Shown here: in pieces, positions 56,134 to 64,000 of the stretch | Numbering within the stretch: the first letter of the stretch is position 1 | How the letters are laid out: the number at the start of each line of letters is the position of its first letter | Assembly (NCBI GenBank): GCA_902595885.1 | Contig: CACJRQ010000001.1 | Span: 152,002-216,001, forward strand | DNA from: an uncultured Pelagibacteraceae bacterium | Lineage (GTDB): Bacteria > Pseudomonadota > Alphaproteobacteria > Pelagibacterales > Pelagibacteraceae | DNA: 64,000 nucleotides | Direction: 5' to 3' | Notes under the pieces: generated by a model | The model's input: the letters and a program-made list of their open reading frames with translations, nothing else | Database searches by the model: none | Told to the model about the DNA's origin: nothing | Translations under genes and position numbers: made by a program

Positions 56134-57054
56134 GTGTCTTATTTAACTCAAAAAACTATAAATAATAACGTCACATTTAGTGGTGTTGCTCTTCATAGCG
56201 GTCTGAATGTTAATGTTTGTATTAAACCCGCTGAGCCAAATTTTGGAATTGTATTTAAAAGAGTTGATTTAAAAAATAATAATTTGGTTTATCCAAATTT
56301 TATGAATGTAAGTAATACTTCATTAAATACTACTATTGAAAATAATTTTGGAGCTAGAGTTTCCACTATAGAGCACTTAATGGGAGCATTGTTTGGGCTA
56401 GGTATAGATAATGCATTAATTGAAATTGATAATGAAGAGGTGCCAATTTTGGATGGTTCTGCAAAAAAATTTATTGAAAAAATTATTGATGCCGGTCTTA
56501 AAGTAAGTGAGTATCCAATTAAAATAATTAAAATTAAAAAACAAGTTAAATTTACTGATGGTGAAAGATATATTTTAATCAAGCCATCAACATTAAGCCT
56601 AGATATTGATTTTCAGCTTAAGTATAGAAATGAAATTATAAAAAATCAAAGAAACAAGGTAAAAGTATACGAAGATGATTTAACCGATATATTTAATTCT
56701 AGAACATTTTGTCTTTTTGAGGATATAGAAATGATTAAAAAAAATGGTTTAGCAAAAGGTGGAAGCTTAGAGAATGCTATAGTTATAAAAAATAAAGAAA
56801 TTTTAAATCCTGGTGGTCTAAGAAATGAAAAAGAATTTGTAAATCATAAAATATTGGATTGTATTGGAGATTTGTATACATCTGGTTACAGAATTGTGGC
56901 CAGCATCATTTGTTCTCAAGGTGGCCATTATTTGACAAATCAATTGTTAAGAAAAGTCTTTCAAAATAAAGAAAATTTTTCAATTTTAGAGATAAAGGAA
57001 AAGAATCTTCCCCATAATTTAATAAATAAAGATCTTTTAAAATCAATTGCTTAA
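56134..57054 (+). CDS. lpxC: UDP-3-O-acyl-N-acetylglucosamine deacetylase
   Basis: LpxC is the zinc amidase that commits precursors to lipid A. The start is GTG 56134; an ATG at 56130 is in another frame and stops after 11 codons. Motifs are GVALHSGLNVNV, the zinc His in VSTIEHLMGALFGLGIDNAL, NHKILDCIGDLYTSGY with the second His and Asp, and GGHYLTNQLL. Length 306 residues. Its presence means the cell makes lipopolysaccharide-type lipid A. It sits at the end of the dcw cluster as in other proteobacteria, though without ftsZ before it. Confidence 0.97.
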   Translation: MSYLTQKTINNNVTFSGVALHSGLNVNVCIKPAEPNFGIVFKRVDLKNNNLVYPNFMNVSNTSLNTTIENNFGARVSTIEHLMGALFGLGIDNALIEIDNEEVPILDGSAKKFIEKIIDAGLKVSEYPIKIIKIKKQVKFTDGERYILIKPSTLSLDIDFQLKYRNEIIKNQRNKVKVYEDDLTDIFNSRTFCLFEDIEMIKKNGLAKGGSLENAIVIKNKEILNPGGLRNEKEFVNHKILDCIGDLYTSGYRIVASIICSQGGHYLTNQLLRKVFQNKENFSILEIKEKNLPHNLINKDLLKSIA

Positions 57055-57102
57055 TTAGAAAGATAACTTTTAAATTTCAGTTTAAGTAAGTATAAATTTA
57101 AT

Positions 57103-57948
57103 ATGAGAATAAAAGATATTATTGTTATAGTATTTTTGGCAACTCTATTGTTCTCATGTTCAAAAAAAGAAATCAAAAAAACAGAAATTGTTGAAAAAAG
57201 TCTGGAATTACAAGTTCTAGAAGCATACGAGGAAGGAATGAAAGCATTAAATCAAAATGATGTTCTATACGCTGCTAAAAAATTTAATGAAGCAGAAATT
57301 TTATTTCCACAGTCGATTTGGGCACCAAAATCTGCCCTGATGGCAGCTTATTCCTATTATAAACAAGATTACTATGTAGATGCTATTGCGGAACTTAAAA
57401 GATTTTTAAAAATATATCCAAAACATAAAAATATCTCTTATGCATATTATTTATTAGGTATATGCTATTACGAACAAATTGTAGATGAAAAAAAAGATTT
57501 ACAATCAATTAAAAATGCAAAACAGACTTTTGAAATTTTAATAGATAGATTTCCTAACAATGAATACTCTTTGGATGCAGCTTTTAAGATTGATTTGATA
57601 AATGATATTCTTGCTTCAAAAGAAATGTACCTTGGTAGATACTATGTTGAGAGAAAAAAATGGATAGCAGCAATTAATAGATTTAGGACTGTTGTAGATG
57701 AATATGATCAAACAATTTATACACAAGAAGCACTACATAGATTAGTAGAAATTTATTATATAATTGGACTAGAACAAGAAGGAAAAAAATATGCTAATTT
57801 ATTAGGATATAATTACCAATCATCAATATGGTACGAAAAGTCTTATAGTATTTTTAATGAAATGTATGAATCAAATAAAAAAGAAAAATTAAAAAATACA
57901 AAAAAAAGCAATATTATTATGAGAAAATTTAAATCTCTATTTGAATGA
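57103..57948 (+). CDS. bamD: Outer-membrane assembly lipoprotein BamD
   Basis: Lipoprotein of the BAM complex that inserts beta-barrel proteins. A signal peptide ends with lipobox LFSC (Cys19). The mature protein has TPR-like repeats, including YEEGMKALNQNDVLYAAKKF, YPKHKNISYAYYLLGICYYEQ (first part shown) and DRFPNNEYSLDAAFKI. The length of 281 residues is slightly longer than the E. coli protein. In alphaproteobacteria it normally follows lpxC and precedes recN and ligA; here ligA follows directly. Confidence 0.95.
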   Translation: MRIKDIIVIVFLATLLFSCSKKEIKKTEIVEKSLELQVLEAYEEGMKALNQNDVLYAAKKFNEAEILFPQSIWAPKSALMAAYSYYKQDYYVDAIAELKRFLKIYPKHKNISYAYYLLGICYYEQIVDEKKDLQSIKNAKQTFEILIDRFPNNEYSLDAAFKIDLINDILASKEMYLGRYYVERKKWIAAINRFRTVVDEYDQTIYTQEALHRLVEIYYIIGLEQEGKKYANLLGYNYQSSIWYEKSYSIFNEMYESNKKEKLKNTKKSNIIMRKFKSLFE

Positions 57949-57949
57949 G

Positions 57950-59980
57950 ATGCAAAATAAAATAATTAAGAAATTATATAATTCAAAAATAGAATTAATA
58001 AAAAAATATAACAAAAGTTATTTTAACAAAAATAAATCTATTGTTTCTGATCAAGAATATGATGATATTAAAAATGAAATTTTAGTTTTAGAAGCTAAGT
58101 ATGATTTTTTAGAATCAAAATATTCACCGTCTAAGAGTGTAGGTTTTAAACCATCTAAAAATTTTAAAAAGGCCAATCATAGAGTTCCTATGCTTTCTTT
58201 ATCTAATGCTTTTAGTGAAGAAGATTTATTAAATTTTGAAAAGAAAATATTAAATTTCCTTTCCCAAGATAAAAATACAAGTATTTATTATTCTGCTGAA
58301 CCAAAAATTGATGGAATATCAGCATCTTTAACGTATAAACAGGGTAAATTCGTAAAAGGTTTATCAAGAGGGGATGGAAGAGCAGGTGAAGATATAACTT
58401 TAAATCTTTTTACAATAAATGATATTCCTAAGATAATTTTATCAAAAGATTTTCCAGACGAAATTGATATAAGAGGTGAGGTATTTATTCAAAATAGTGA
58501 TTTTGAGAATTTAAAAGAAAAGTTTGCAAATCCTAGAAATGCTGCTTCTGGTTCTTTAAGGCAAAAAAATCCTGAAGATACAAAAAAAATTCCCTTGAAT
58601 TTTATAGCCTACACTTTTGGTTTTGAGAAAGGTTTAAACCAAAAAAAACAATCTGATTTTTTGAAAAAATTAAATGAATGGGGCTTTAAAACCAATCCAC
58701 TTAATAAAACTATTTCTGGAATAAAAAATTTAATTAATAATTACAATGAAATTGAAAAACAAAGATCTAGCCTAGATTTTGATATAGATGGAATTGTATA
58801 TAAAGTTAATGATTTTGCTCTTCAGCAGAGATTGGGCAATGTAGCTAATGCCCCAAGATGGGCAATAGCTCATAAATTTTCATCAAATAAAGCAACATCA
58901 TCTATTTTAGATATAGAAATTCAAATTGGTAGAACTGGAGCTTTGACGCCAGTTGCTAAAATCAAGCCAATTAATATTGGAGGTGTTGTAGTTTCAAATG
59001 CTACATTGCATAATGAAGATGAAATAAATAGGAAAGATATAAGAATTGGCGATACAGTTACTGTGGAAAGGGCTGGAGATGTAATACCACATATTCTTTC
59101 GGTAGATTTAAAAAAAAGACCAAAAAAAAGTTTAAAATTTAATTTTCCTAAAATTTGTCCATCATGTGGATCAAAAACAATAAAAGAATTAAACAAGATT
59201 ACAAAAAAAATTGATGCAGTAAGAAGATGCTCAAGTGAAGGTTATTATTGTGATAAAATATCAATTGAAAAATTAAAACATTTTGTTTCAAAAGAAGCTT
59301 TTAATATAGATGGATTTGGGAAAAAAATAGTTGAAAATTTTTGGAAATTAAAAATTATTAAATATCCTCAAGATATTTTTAATTTAGATTTTTCAAAAAT
59401 TGAAAATTTAGATGGTTGGGGAGAACTTTCTGTTCAAAATTTAAAGTATTCAATCAATCAAAAAAAAACTATTTCATTAGAGAGATTTATATATTCTTTA
59501 GGTATAAGACATATAGGTTTAGAAAATGCAAAATTGTTATCTAAACATTTTGTTTCATTTTCAAAATTTAAAAATTTATCTAAACAAACTGATTATGAAG
59601 ATATGCTAAACATTGATGGAATTGGTGATACACAAGTAAGTTCAATTAAGAGTTTTTTTTCAAATGAAGCTAACATAAAAGTTTTGAATGAACTGGAAAA
59701 AGTTTTGTTAATTAAAGATGCTATTCTTCATTCAGATGATGGTTTATTAAATAATAAGACTTTTTTAGTTACCGGGAAATTAAATGGGATTAGTAGGGCT
59801 GAGGTTAAATCTCTGATTGAGGAAAATTCTGGAAAAACAATTAGCAGTGTATCAAAAAAACTAAATTTCTTAATCATTGGTGAAAAACCAACTAAAAAAA
59901 AATTAGATTACGCCAAACAATTAAAAATAAAAGTCATTGACCAAGCTGAATTCTTGAAAATGCTAAATAAAACTAGCTAA
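57950..59980 (+). CDS. ligA: NAD-dependent DNA ligase
   Basis: LigA seals nicks in replication and repair. The adenylation motif KIDG lies in SAEPKIDGISASL. RGDGRAGEDIT, PRNAASGSLRQK, and the OB fold QIGRTGALTPVAKI follow. The zinc finger keeps four Cys (CPSCGS and RCSSEGYYC). HhH motifs and a C-terminal BRCT domain (KTFLVTGKLNGISRAEV) complete it. I used ATG 57950, 1 bp after the bamD stop (676 residues); TTG 57941 is possible. The 3' end overlaps pepP by 18 bp. Confidence 0.97.
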   Translation: MQNKIIKKLYNSKIELIKKYNKSYFNKNKSIVSDQEYDDIKNEILVLEAKYDFLESKYSPSKSVGFKPSKNFKKANHRVPMLSLSNAFSEEDLLNFEKKILNFLSQDKNTSIYYSAEPKIDGISASLTYKQGKFVKGLSRGDGRAGEDITLNLFTINDIPKIILSKDFPDEIDIRGEVFIQNSDFENLKEKFANPRNAASGSLRQKNPEDTKKIPLNFIAYTFGFEKGLNQKKQSDFLKKLNEWGFKTNPLNKTISGIKNLINNYNEIEKQRSSLDFDIDGIVYKVNDFALQQRLGNVANAPRWAIAHKFSSNKATSSILDIEIQIGRTGALTPVAKIKPINIGGVVVSNATLHNEDEINRKDIRIGDTVTVERAGDVIPHILSVDLKKRPKKSLKFNFPKICPSCGSKTIKELNKITKKIDAVRRCSSEGYYCDKISIEKLKHFVSKEAFNIDGFGKKIVENFWKLKIIKYPQDIFNLDFSKIENLDGWGELSVQNLKYSINQKKTISLERFIYSLGIRHIGLENAKLLSKHFVSFSKFKNLSKQTDYEDMLNIDGIGDTQVSSIKSFFSNEANIKVLNELEKVLLIKDAILHSDDGLLNNKTFLVTGKLNGISRAEVKSLIEENSGKTISSVSKKLNFLIIGEKPTKKKLDYAKQLKIKVIDQAEFLKMLNKTS

Positions 59981-61657
59981 CCATTTTCTTTCATTTGGAT
60001 TCAAATATTTAGATAACCTTAAATAAACTTCTAAATGATATTTAAACAGATAGTTTTTTTCATTAATTGTTAATAAATCAAAATTAATTAAATCTTTTTC
60101 TATGGGTACCAAGGTTAGATTTTCGAAAAATAAATTTTTCTTTATTTTTTTAACATAAACTAAATTTTCAATCCTAATTCCATATTTATTGGTTTTATAA
60201 TACCCAGGTTCATTACTTAAAATCATGCCTTCTCTTATTTTTACTGTATTTATTTTTGAAATTGATTGAGGTCCTTCATGAACATTAAGAAAAAAACCAA
60301 CTCCGTGTCCTGTACCATGTGCATAGTCTAGATTACTTTTTTTTAAAAATTTTCTCGCTCGTTCGTCAATTTTTTTACCAGTATCATATTTAATTATATC
60401 AGTCGTAGCTACAGCAATATGACCTTTTAAAACTTTGGTGAAAATATTTTTGATATTTTGTTTCTGCTTTGAAAAACATATTGTTCTTGTCACATCCGTT
60501 GTCCCATATTTGTATTGCCCACCTGAGTCACACAGTAAAATATCATTTTTATTAATAGTTCTACAATTTTCCTTTTTTGCACGGTAATGAACAATGGCAC
60601 CATTTTTGCCAGAGCCTGCTATTGTATCAAAACTAGGATAGAGAAAGTTTTTATTTAATTTTCTAAAATTTTCTAATTTCTTAGCTGCTTCTACTTCTGT
60701 AATTTTTTTTTTATTTATATTTTTTATCCAATATAAAAATTTTGTTAATGCTAGTCCATCAAAGATGTGAGCATTAATCATATTCTTAATTTCAGTTTTA
60801 TTTTTAATTGCTTTTAAAAAATAAATAGGATCTTCTCTATTTATAATTTTGAATTTTGAATTAATAAGATTCTCAAAAAAAATTGAACAAGATTTGTCAT
60901 CTACAATAAAATTTTTTCCTTTAAGTTTTAATATCTTTTTTGGTAAATCATTTGTATCTAAAAATTCATCTTTTTTAATAACTTGATTTTTTAACAATTG
61001 GTTACATTTTTTTTGATCAGATATTAGTAGTATTTTTTTTGATTTACTTACTATTAACCTTGAATTTGGAATTGGGCTATTTGGGCCATCTCCACCTCTT
61101 ATATTCAAAGTCCAAGCAACATTCTCCGGAGCACTTATAAAAATATAATCAGATTTATTTTTTTTTAAATAATTAGTTATTTTATTTAATTTAGAATTTA
61201 CACTTTCACCAACAATATTTTTGTCTAAAGAAAAAAATGGAATTGAGGTATTTTTTTTCTGTTTTTTAATTTCATCAATTAGATTATTTTCAATATGTTT
61301 AATTTTGTTATATTTTAAAAAGTAATTTTTAATTTGAGTATTTGTAAATAAATTTGGATCTATACCCAGTGTAAGATTTTTAAATAAACTACAATTTATT
61401 AATTTTTCAAATCCATAAATTCTAAATTTTTTTCCACTCTCAATTTTACTTTGAATTGTATATCTTCCATCAGTAAATAAATAATTTTTATTTTTAAGAA
61501 TTATAGCTAGGCCAGCGGACCCACTAAAATTTGAAATAGCTTCTAATCGATTTAATTTTGAATACTCTGTAAAAAAATCATCATTTTTTGGAATTACGTA
61601 ACCATCAATTCCATATTTTTTAAACTTACTTCTTAATATTTTTATATGATTTTTCAT
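59963..61657 (-). CDS. pepP: Xaa-Pro aminopeptidase, M24B family
   Basis: Metallopeptidase removing an N-terminal residue before proline. At 564 residues it has two creatinase-type N-terminal domains and a C-terminal pita-bread domain, as in the long APP1-like enzymes. Metal ligands are in LLCDSGGQYKYGTTDVTRT, HGTGHGVGFFLNVHEGP, LSNEPGYY and IRIENLVYV. It overlaps uvrD by 4 bp and is probably co-transcribed with it. Confidence 0.93.
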   Translation of the reverse strand: MKNHIKILRSKFKKYGIDGYVIPKNDDFFTEYSKLNRLEAISNFSGSAGLAIILKNKNYLFTDGRYTIQSKIESGKKFRIYGFEKLINCSLFKNLTLGIDPNLFTNTQIKNYFLKYNKIKHIENNLIDEIKKQKKNTSIPFFSLDKNIVGESVNSKLNKITNYLKKNKSDYIFISAPENVAWTLNIRGGDGPNSPIPNSRLIVSKSKKILLISDQKKCNQLLKNQVIKKDEFLDTNDLPKKILKLKGKNFIVDDKSCSIFFENLINSKFKIINREDPIYFLKAIKNKTEIKNMINAHIFDGLALTKFLYWIKNINKKKITEVEAAKKLENFRKLNKNFLYPSFDTIAGSGKNGAIVHYRAKKENCRTINKNDILLCDSGGQYKYGTTDVTRTICFSKQKQNIKNIFTKVLKGHIAVATTDIIKYDTGKKIDERARKFLKKSNLDYAHGTGHGVGFFLNVHEGPQSISKINTVKIREGMILSNEPGYYKTNKYGIRIENLVYVKKIKKNLFFENLTLVPIEKDLINFDLLTINEKNYLFKYHLEVYLRLSKYLNPNERKWLASFI

Positions 61658-63690
61658 TTAATTCTCTTTTGATATCTTATCCACCCAGGACTTCTTGTAC
61701 CTTCTTCAATTTCAAAATCTTGATTAAAATCAAAATCATCTTCATTGTTAATTTCTTCATCAAAGAAAGAATTTTTTTCCAGATGTTTTTCTGGCAATTC
61801 ATCAATGAATCGCGAAGCCATACTGTCTATCCAATCCCCTTGGTAAAATCTATTCATTGAAAAAGAAATTATAGCTTTTTTCTTCGCTCTAGTAATCCCC
61901 ACATAAGCTAAACGTCTTTCCTCTTCCAAACCGCTTTGTCCTTTTTCCTCAATAGACTTTTGATGTGGAAACAATCCTTCTTCCCAACCTGGAAGAAATA
62001 CAACATCAAACTCTAATCCTTTTGCAGCGTGCATAGTCATCATATTAATTTTTTCACCATCCCAATCTTGATCTACTGAGGTTGCTAAAGATACATGTTC
62101 TAAAAAACCTTCTAAATTATCAAATTCTTTCATAGCACTTAATAATTCTTTAATATTTTCTAATCTATTTTCGTTATCAACATCTTTTTTATTTTTTAAC
62201 ATTGCAGAATATCCAGACTCATCTAATACGATTTGTAATAATTTTATGTGATTTGTTTTTTTTAATTTTAAATCATGTCTCCATTTTGTTAATGAGTTTA
62301 TAAATAAATTTAAACCAATTTTAGCTTTTGGTTTAATTAAATTTTGTTCAAGCATTTTAATTGATGCTCTTTCTAAATTTAAATTATTTTCCTTAGCAAA
62401 TTCATGTATATTTTTTAAAGTGCTATCTCCTATAGATCTTTTTGGGTTATTTACAATTCTCTCAAAAGCAAGATCATCTTTTTCTTGGTAAATTAATCTT
62501 AAATAAGCAACACAATCTTTTATTTCTGCTCTTTCATAAAATTTTGTTCCACCTAAAATTCTGTATGGCATTCCAATTTTTAAGAAGCGCTCCTCAAATT
62601 CTCGTGTTTGGAAAATTGCCCTAACTAGGATTGCAATATTATTGTATGAAAAATTTTTTTTTATATTTTTCTCAATTTCATCTGAAATTCCAACTGCCTC
62701 ATCTTTACCATTTTTAAAACAGTTTAATTTAACCAAATCACCTTCATCCATAGTGGTAACCAATGTTTTACCTACTCTATTTTGATTATTAGAGATAAGA
62801 TTTGAAGCTACAGACAAAATATTTTGAGAAGATCTATAATTTTGCTCTAATCTTATTACTTTTGTATTTTCATAAACCTGATCAAATTCTAAAAAATTTT
62901 TTATTTCAGCTCCCCTCCAACTATAAATGGATTGATCGTCATCTCCAACACAGCAAATATTTTTATTCTTTTCTGATAAAAGATTAAGCCATTTACTTTG
63001 TATAAAATTTGTATCTTGATACTCATCAACTAGAATGTATTTAAAATTTTTTGAATATATTTCCCTGATATCCGAATTAAATTCTAAAATTTTTACAGCA
63101 TGCAAGATAAGGTCGCCAAAGTCACAAGAGTTTAAGTCAGTTAATTTTTGTTGGTAGATTTTATAAAGTGGAAGTATCGTTTTTTCGTATAAATCTTTTT
63201 TATTTATTATAACTTCATTAGGATAATATCCTTTATTTTTCCAACGATCTATTATTGCTAATATAAATCTTGGTGACAGTTGTTTGATATCAATATTTTC
63301 AGCTTTACAAATATTTTTGATAAGTCTGATCTGATCATCTGTATCTACGATTGTGAAATTAGAATTAAGTTTTGCTGCAGATGAGTGTTTTCTAAGTAAT
63401 TTTGCACAAATAGAGTGAAACGTGCCAAGCCAAGAAAGACCGACAGCAGCAGAACCAAGTATTTTGCTAACTCTATTTTGCATTTCTTTAGCAGCTTTGT
63501 TAGTAAACGTGACTGCTAAGATCTGATTTGGAAAAGCCTTTTTTTCTTTGATAATATTAGCAATTCTAGAGGTTAAAACTTTTGTTTTTCCGGATCCAGC
63601 TCCTGCAACAATTAATAATGGACCATCTAGATGCAGAACGGCTTCTTTTTGTGCCTCATTTAAATTTTCTAAATAATCTTTGTTTATCAT
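61654..63690 (-). CDS. uvrD: UvrD/PcrA-type DNA helicase
   Basis: SF1A 3'-5' helicase for excision and mismatch repair and for removing proteins from DNA. Motifs in order: LNEAQKEAV (Q motif), VAGAGSGKTKVLTSR (Walker A), AVTFTNKAAKEMQ, VDEYQDTNFIQ (II), VGDDDQSIYSWRGA (III), LEQNYRSSQNIL (IV), TMHAAKGLEFDVVFLPGWEEG (V; first 20 residues are key) and EERRLAYVGITRAKK (VI). The 678-residue length is a little shorter than E. coli UvrD. It joins uvrB and uvrC in the window. Confidence 0.96.
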   Translation of the reverse strand: MINKDYLENLNEAQKEAVLHLDGPLLIVAGAGSGKTKVLTSRIANIIKEKKAFPNQILAVTFTNKAAKEMQNRVSKILGSAAVGLSWLGTFHSICAKLLRKHSSAAKLNSNFTIVDTDDQIRLIKNICKAENIDIKQLSPRFILAIIDRWKNKGYYPNEVIINKKDLYEKTILPLYKIYQQKLTDLNSCDFGDLILHAVKILEFNSDIREIYSKNFKYILVDEYQDTNFIQSKWLNLLSEKNKNICCVGDDDQSIYSWRGAEIKNFLEFDQVYENTKVIRLEQNYRSSQNILSVASNLISNNQNRVGKTLVTTMDEGDLVKLNCFKNGKDEAVGISDEIEKNIKKNFSYNNIAILVRAIFQTREFEERFLKIGMPYRILGGTKFYERAEIKDCVAYLRLIYQEKDDLAFERIVNNPKRSIGDSTLKNIHEFAKENNLNLERASIKMLEQNLIKPKAKIGLNLFINSLTKWRHDLKLKKTNHIKLLQIVLDESGYSAMLKNKKDVDNENRLENIKELLSAMKEFDNLEGFLEHVSLATSVDQDWDGEKINMMTMHAAKGLEFDVVFLPGWEEGLFPHQKSIEEKGQSGLEEERRLAYVGITRAKKKAIISFSMNRFYQGDWIDSMASRFIDELPEKHLEKNSFFDEEINNEDDFDFNQDFEIEEGTRSPGWIRYQKRIK

Positions 63691-63724
63691 TTAAAATAAT
63701 ACTTTATAAGCTTTTCTTGTCGCC

Positions 63725-64000
63725 ATGAGTAAAACAATTTTTTTTGTAAAATATTTAAAAAACATAAGTAATTTTATTAATAGTCTTTTAGAAAAAAATT
63801 TAAACAAGTTAAATTTTAAAAATTTTAGCAATTTATTAAAAAATAATAAAATTATTTTAACTTTTGTCGCAGTTTTAGTTATATTTTTATCTTATTTACT
63901 ATTACCTACTTTTTATAAACAATTTGATATTTCAAAAAAACTTGAAACAGAGCTTGAAACAAAATTCGATTTAAATTTCAAATTTTCTCAAAGTATTAAA
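63725..64000 (+). CDS. AsmA-like membrane protein (3' end outside window)
   Basis: An open frame starts at ATG 63725 and runs off the end, with 92 residues visible. A basic and Asn-rich N-terminus of about 45 residues is followed by one membrane helix (IILTFVAVLVIFLSYLLL). Then comes LPTFYKQFDISKKLETELE, close to the LPxxxxxxxxKxxIExxL start typical of AsmA-family proteins, which act in lipid transport or outer-membrane assembly. The long basic stretch before the helix is unusual. The family call is tentative because most of the protein is missing. Confidence 0.6.
   Translation, partial: MSKTIFFVKYLKNISNFINSLLEKNLNKLNFKNFSNLLKNNKIILTFVAVLVIFLSYLLLPTFYKQFDISKKLETELETKFDLNFKFSQSIK

Noticed and set aside
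1..64000. Mobile elements, prophage, CRISPR arrays, toxin-antitoxin or defence islands
   Set aside because: No transposase, integrase, spaced repeat array or defence-type gene cluster is visible; gene order is almost entirely housekeeping.

Overview
The window is a stretch of a very AT-rich, tightly packed bacterial chromosome. Gene content and order point to an alphaproteobacterium of the SAR11 clade (Pelagibacterales, Candidatus Pelagibacter-like). The signs are a lysine/isoleucine/asparagine-rich proteome, gaps of a few bases or short overlaps between nearly all genes, alphaproteobacterial neighbourhoods (lgt-midA-pgeF, petABC, a MarR/response-regulator/kinase set) and a near absence of non-coding DNA. 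The species assignment is inference. There is no insertion sequence, phage, CRISPR array or obvious accessory island.

Layout. 1-1.8 kb: end of a TPR protein, then ispE. 1.85-5 kb: tRNA-Gln, the CCA-adding enzyme, then greA, hemF and trmL on the minus strand. 5-7.6 kb: petABC, the cytochrome bc1 complex. 7.6-13.6 kb, minus strand: prs, rplY, pth, ychF and lgt, midA, pgeF. 13.6-17.2 kb: ubiK, a MarR regulator with a two-component system, ilvE. 17.2-22.9 kb: a minus-strand run uvrB, folM-like, folB-like, uvrC, pgsA that mixes excision repair with folate genes. 22.9-27.4 kb: aspartate aminotransferase, a small NAD(P)-binding protein, trxB, an ELM1-family protein and a 2-oxoglutarate oxygenase. 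27.4-31.8 kb: carAB. 31.9-36.2 kb: yqeY, dnaG, rpoD, tRNA-Val and a CAU-anticodon tRNA. 36.2-38.5 kb: mlaC and mlaA (lipid transport) and a muramoyl amidase. 38.5-38.9 kb: RNase P RNA.

39.1-57.1 kb is one continuous plus-strand division and cell-wall (dcw) cluster: mraZ, ftsZ, rsmH, ftsL, ftsI, a murE-murF fusion, mraY, murD, ftsW, murG, murC, murB, ddl, ftsQ, an FtsA remnant, lpxC. bamD and ligA follow. The window ends with pepP and uvrD on the minus strand and the start of an AsmA-like membrane protein.

The cell-division module is the most interesting part. ftsZ has left its usual place after ftsA and sits second in the cluster, directly behind mraZ. A good sigma-70-type promoter lies in front of mraZ, and three TGGG boxes at exact 10-bp spacing lie over its -10 region, which is what MraZ autoregulation would predict. 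In the normal ftsA slot there is only a 234-residue protein. It lines up by eye with FtsA subdomains 1A/1C and a C-terminal amphipathic helix, and lacks the ATPase/FtsZ-binding half. Other oddities are a DnaG primase with three of four zinc ligands replaced, a tRNA-Val(GAC) whose D- and T-loops lack the residues that form the tRNA elbow, a CCA-adding enzyme gene starting 3 nt after the CCA end of a tRNA, and overlap of every convergent protein-coding gene pair, which leaves no room for terminators between them.
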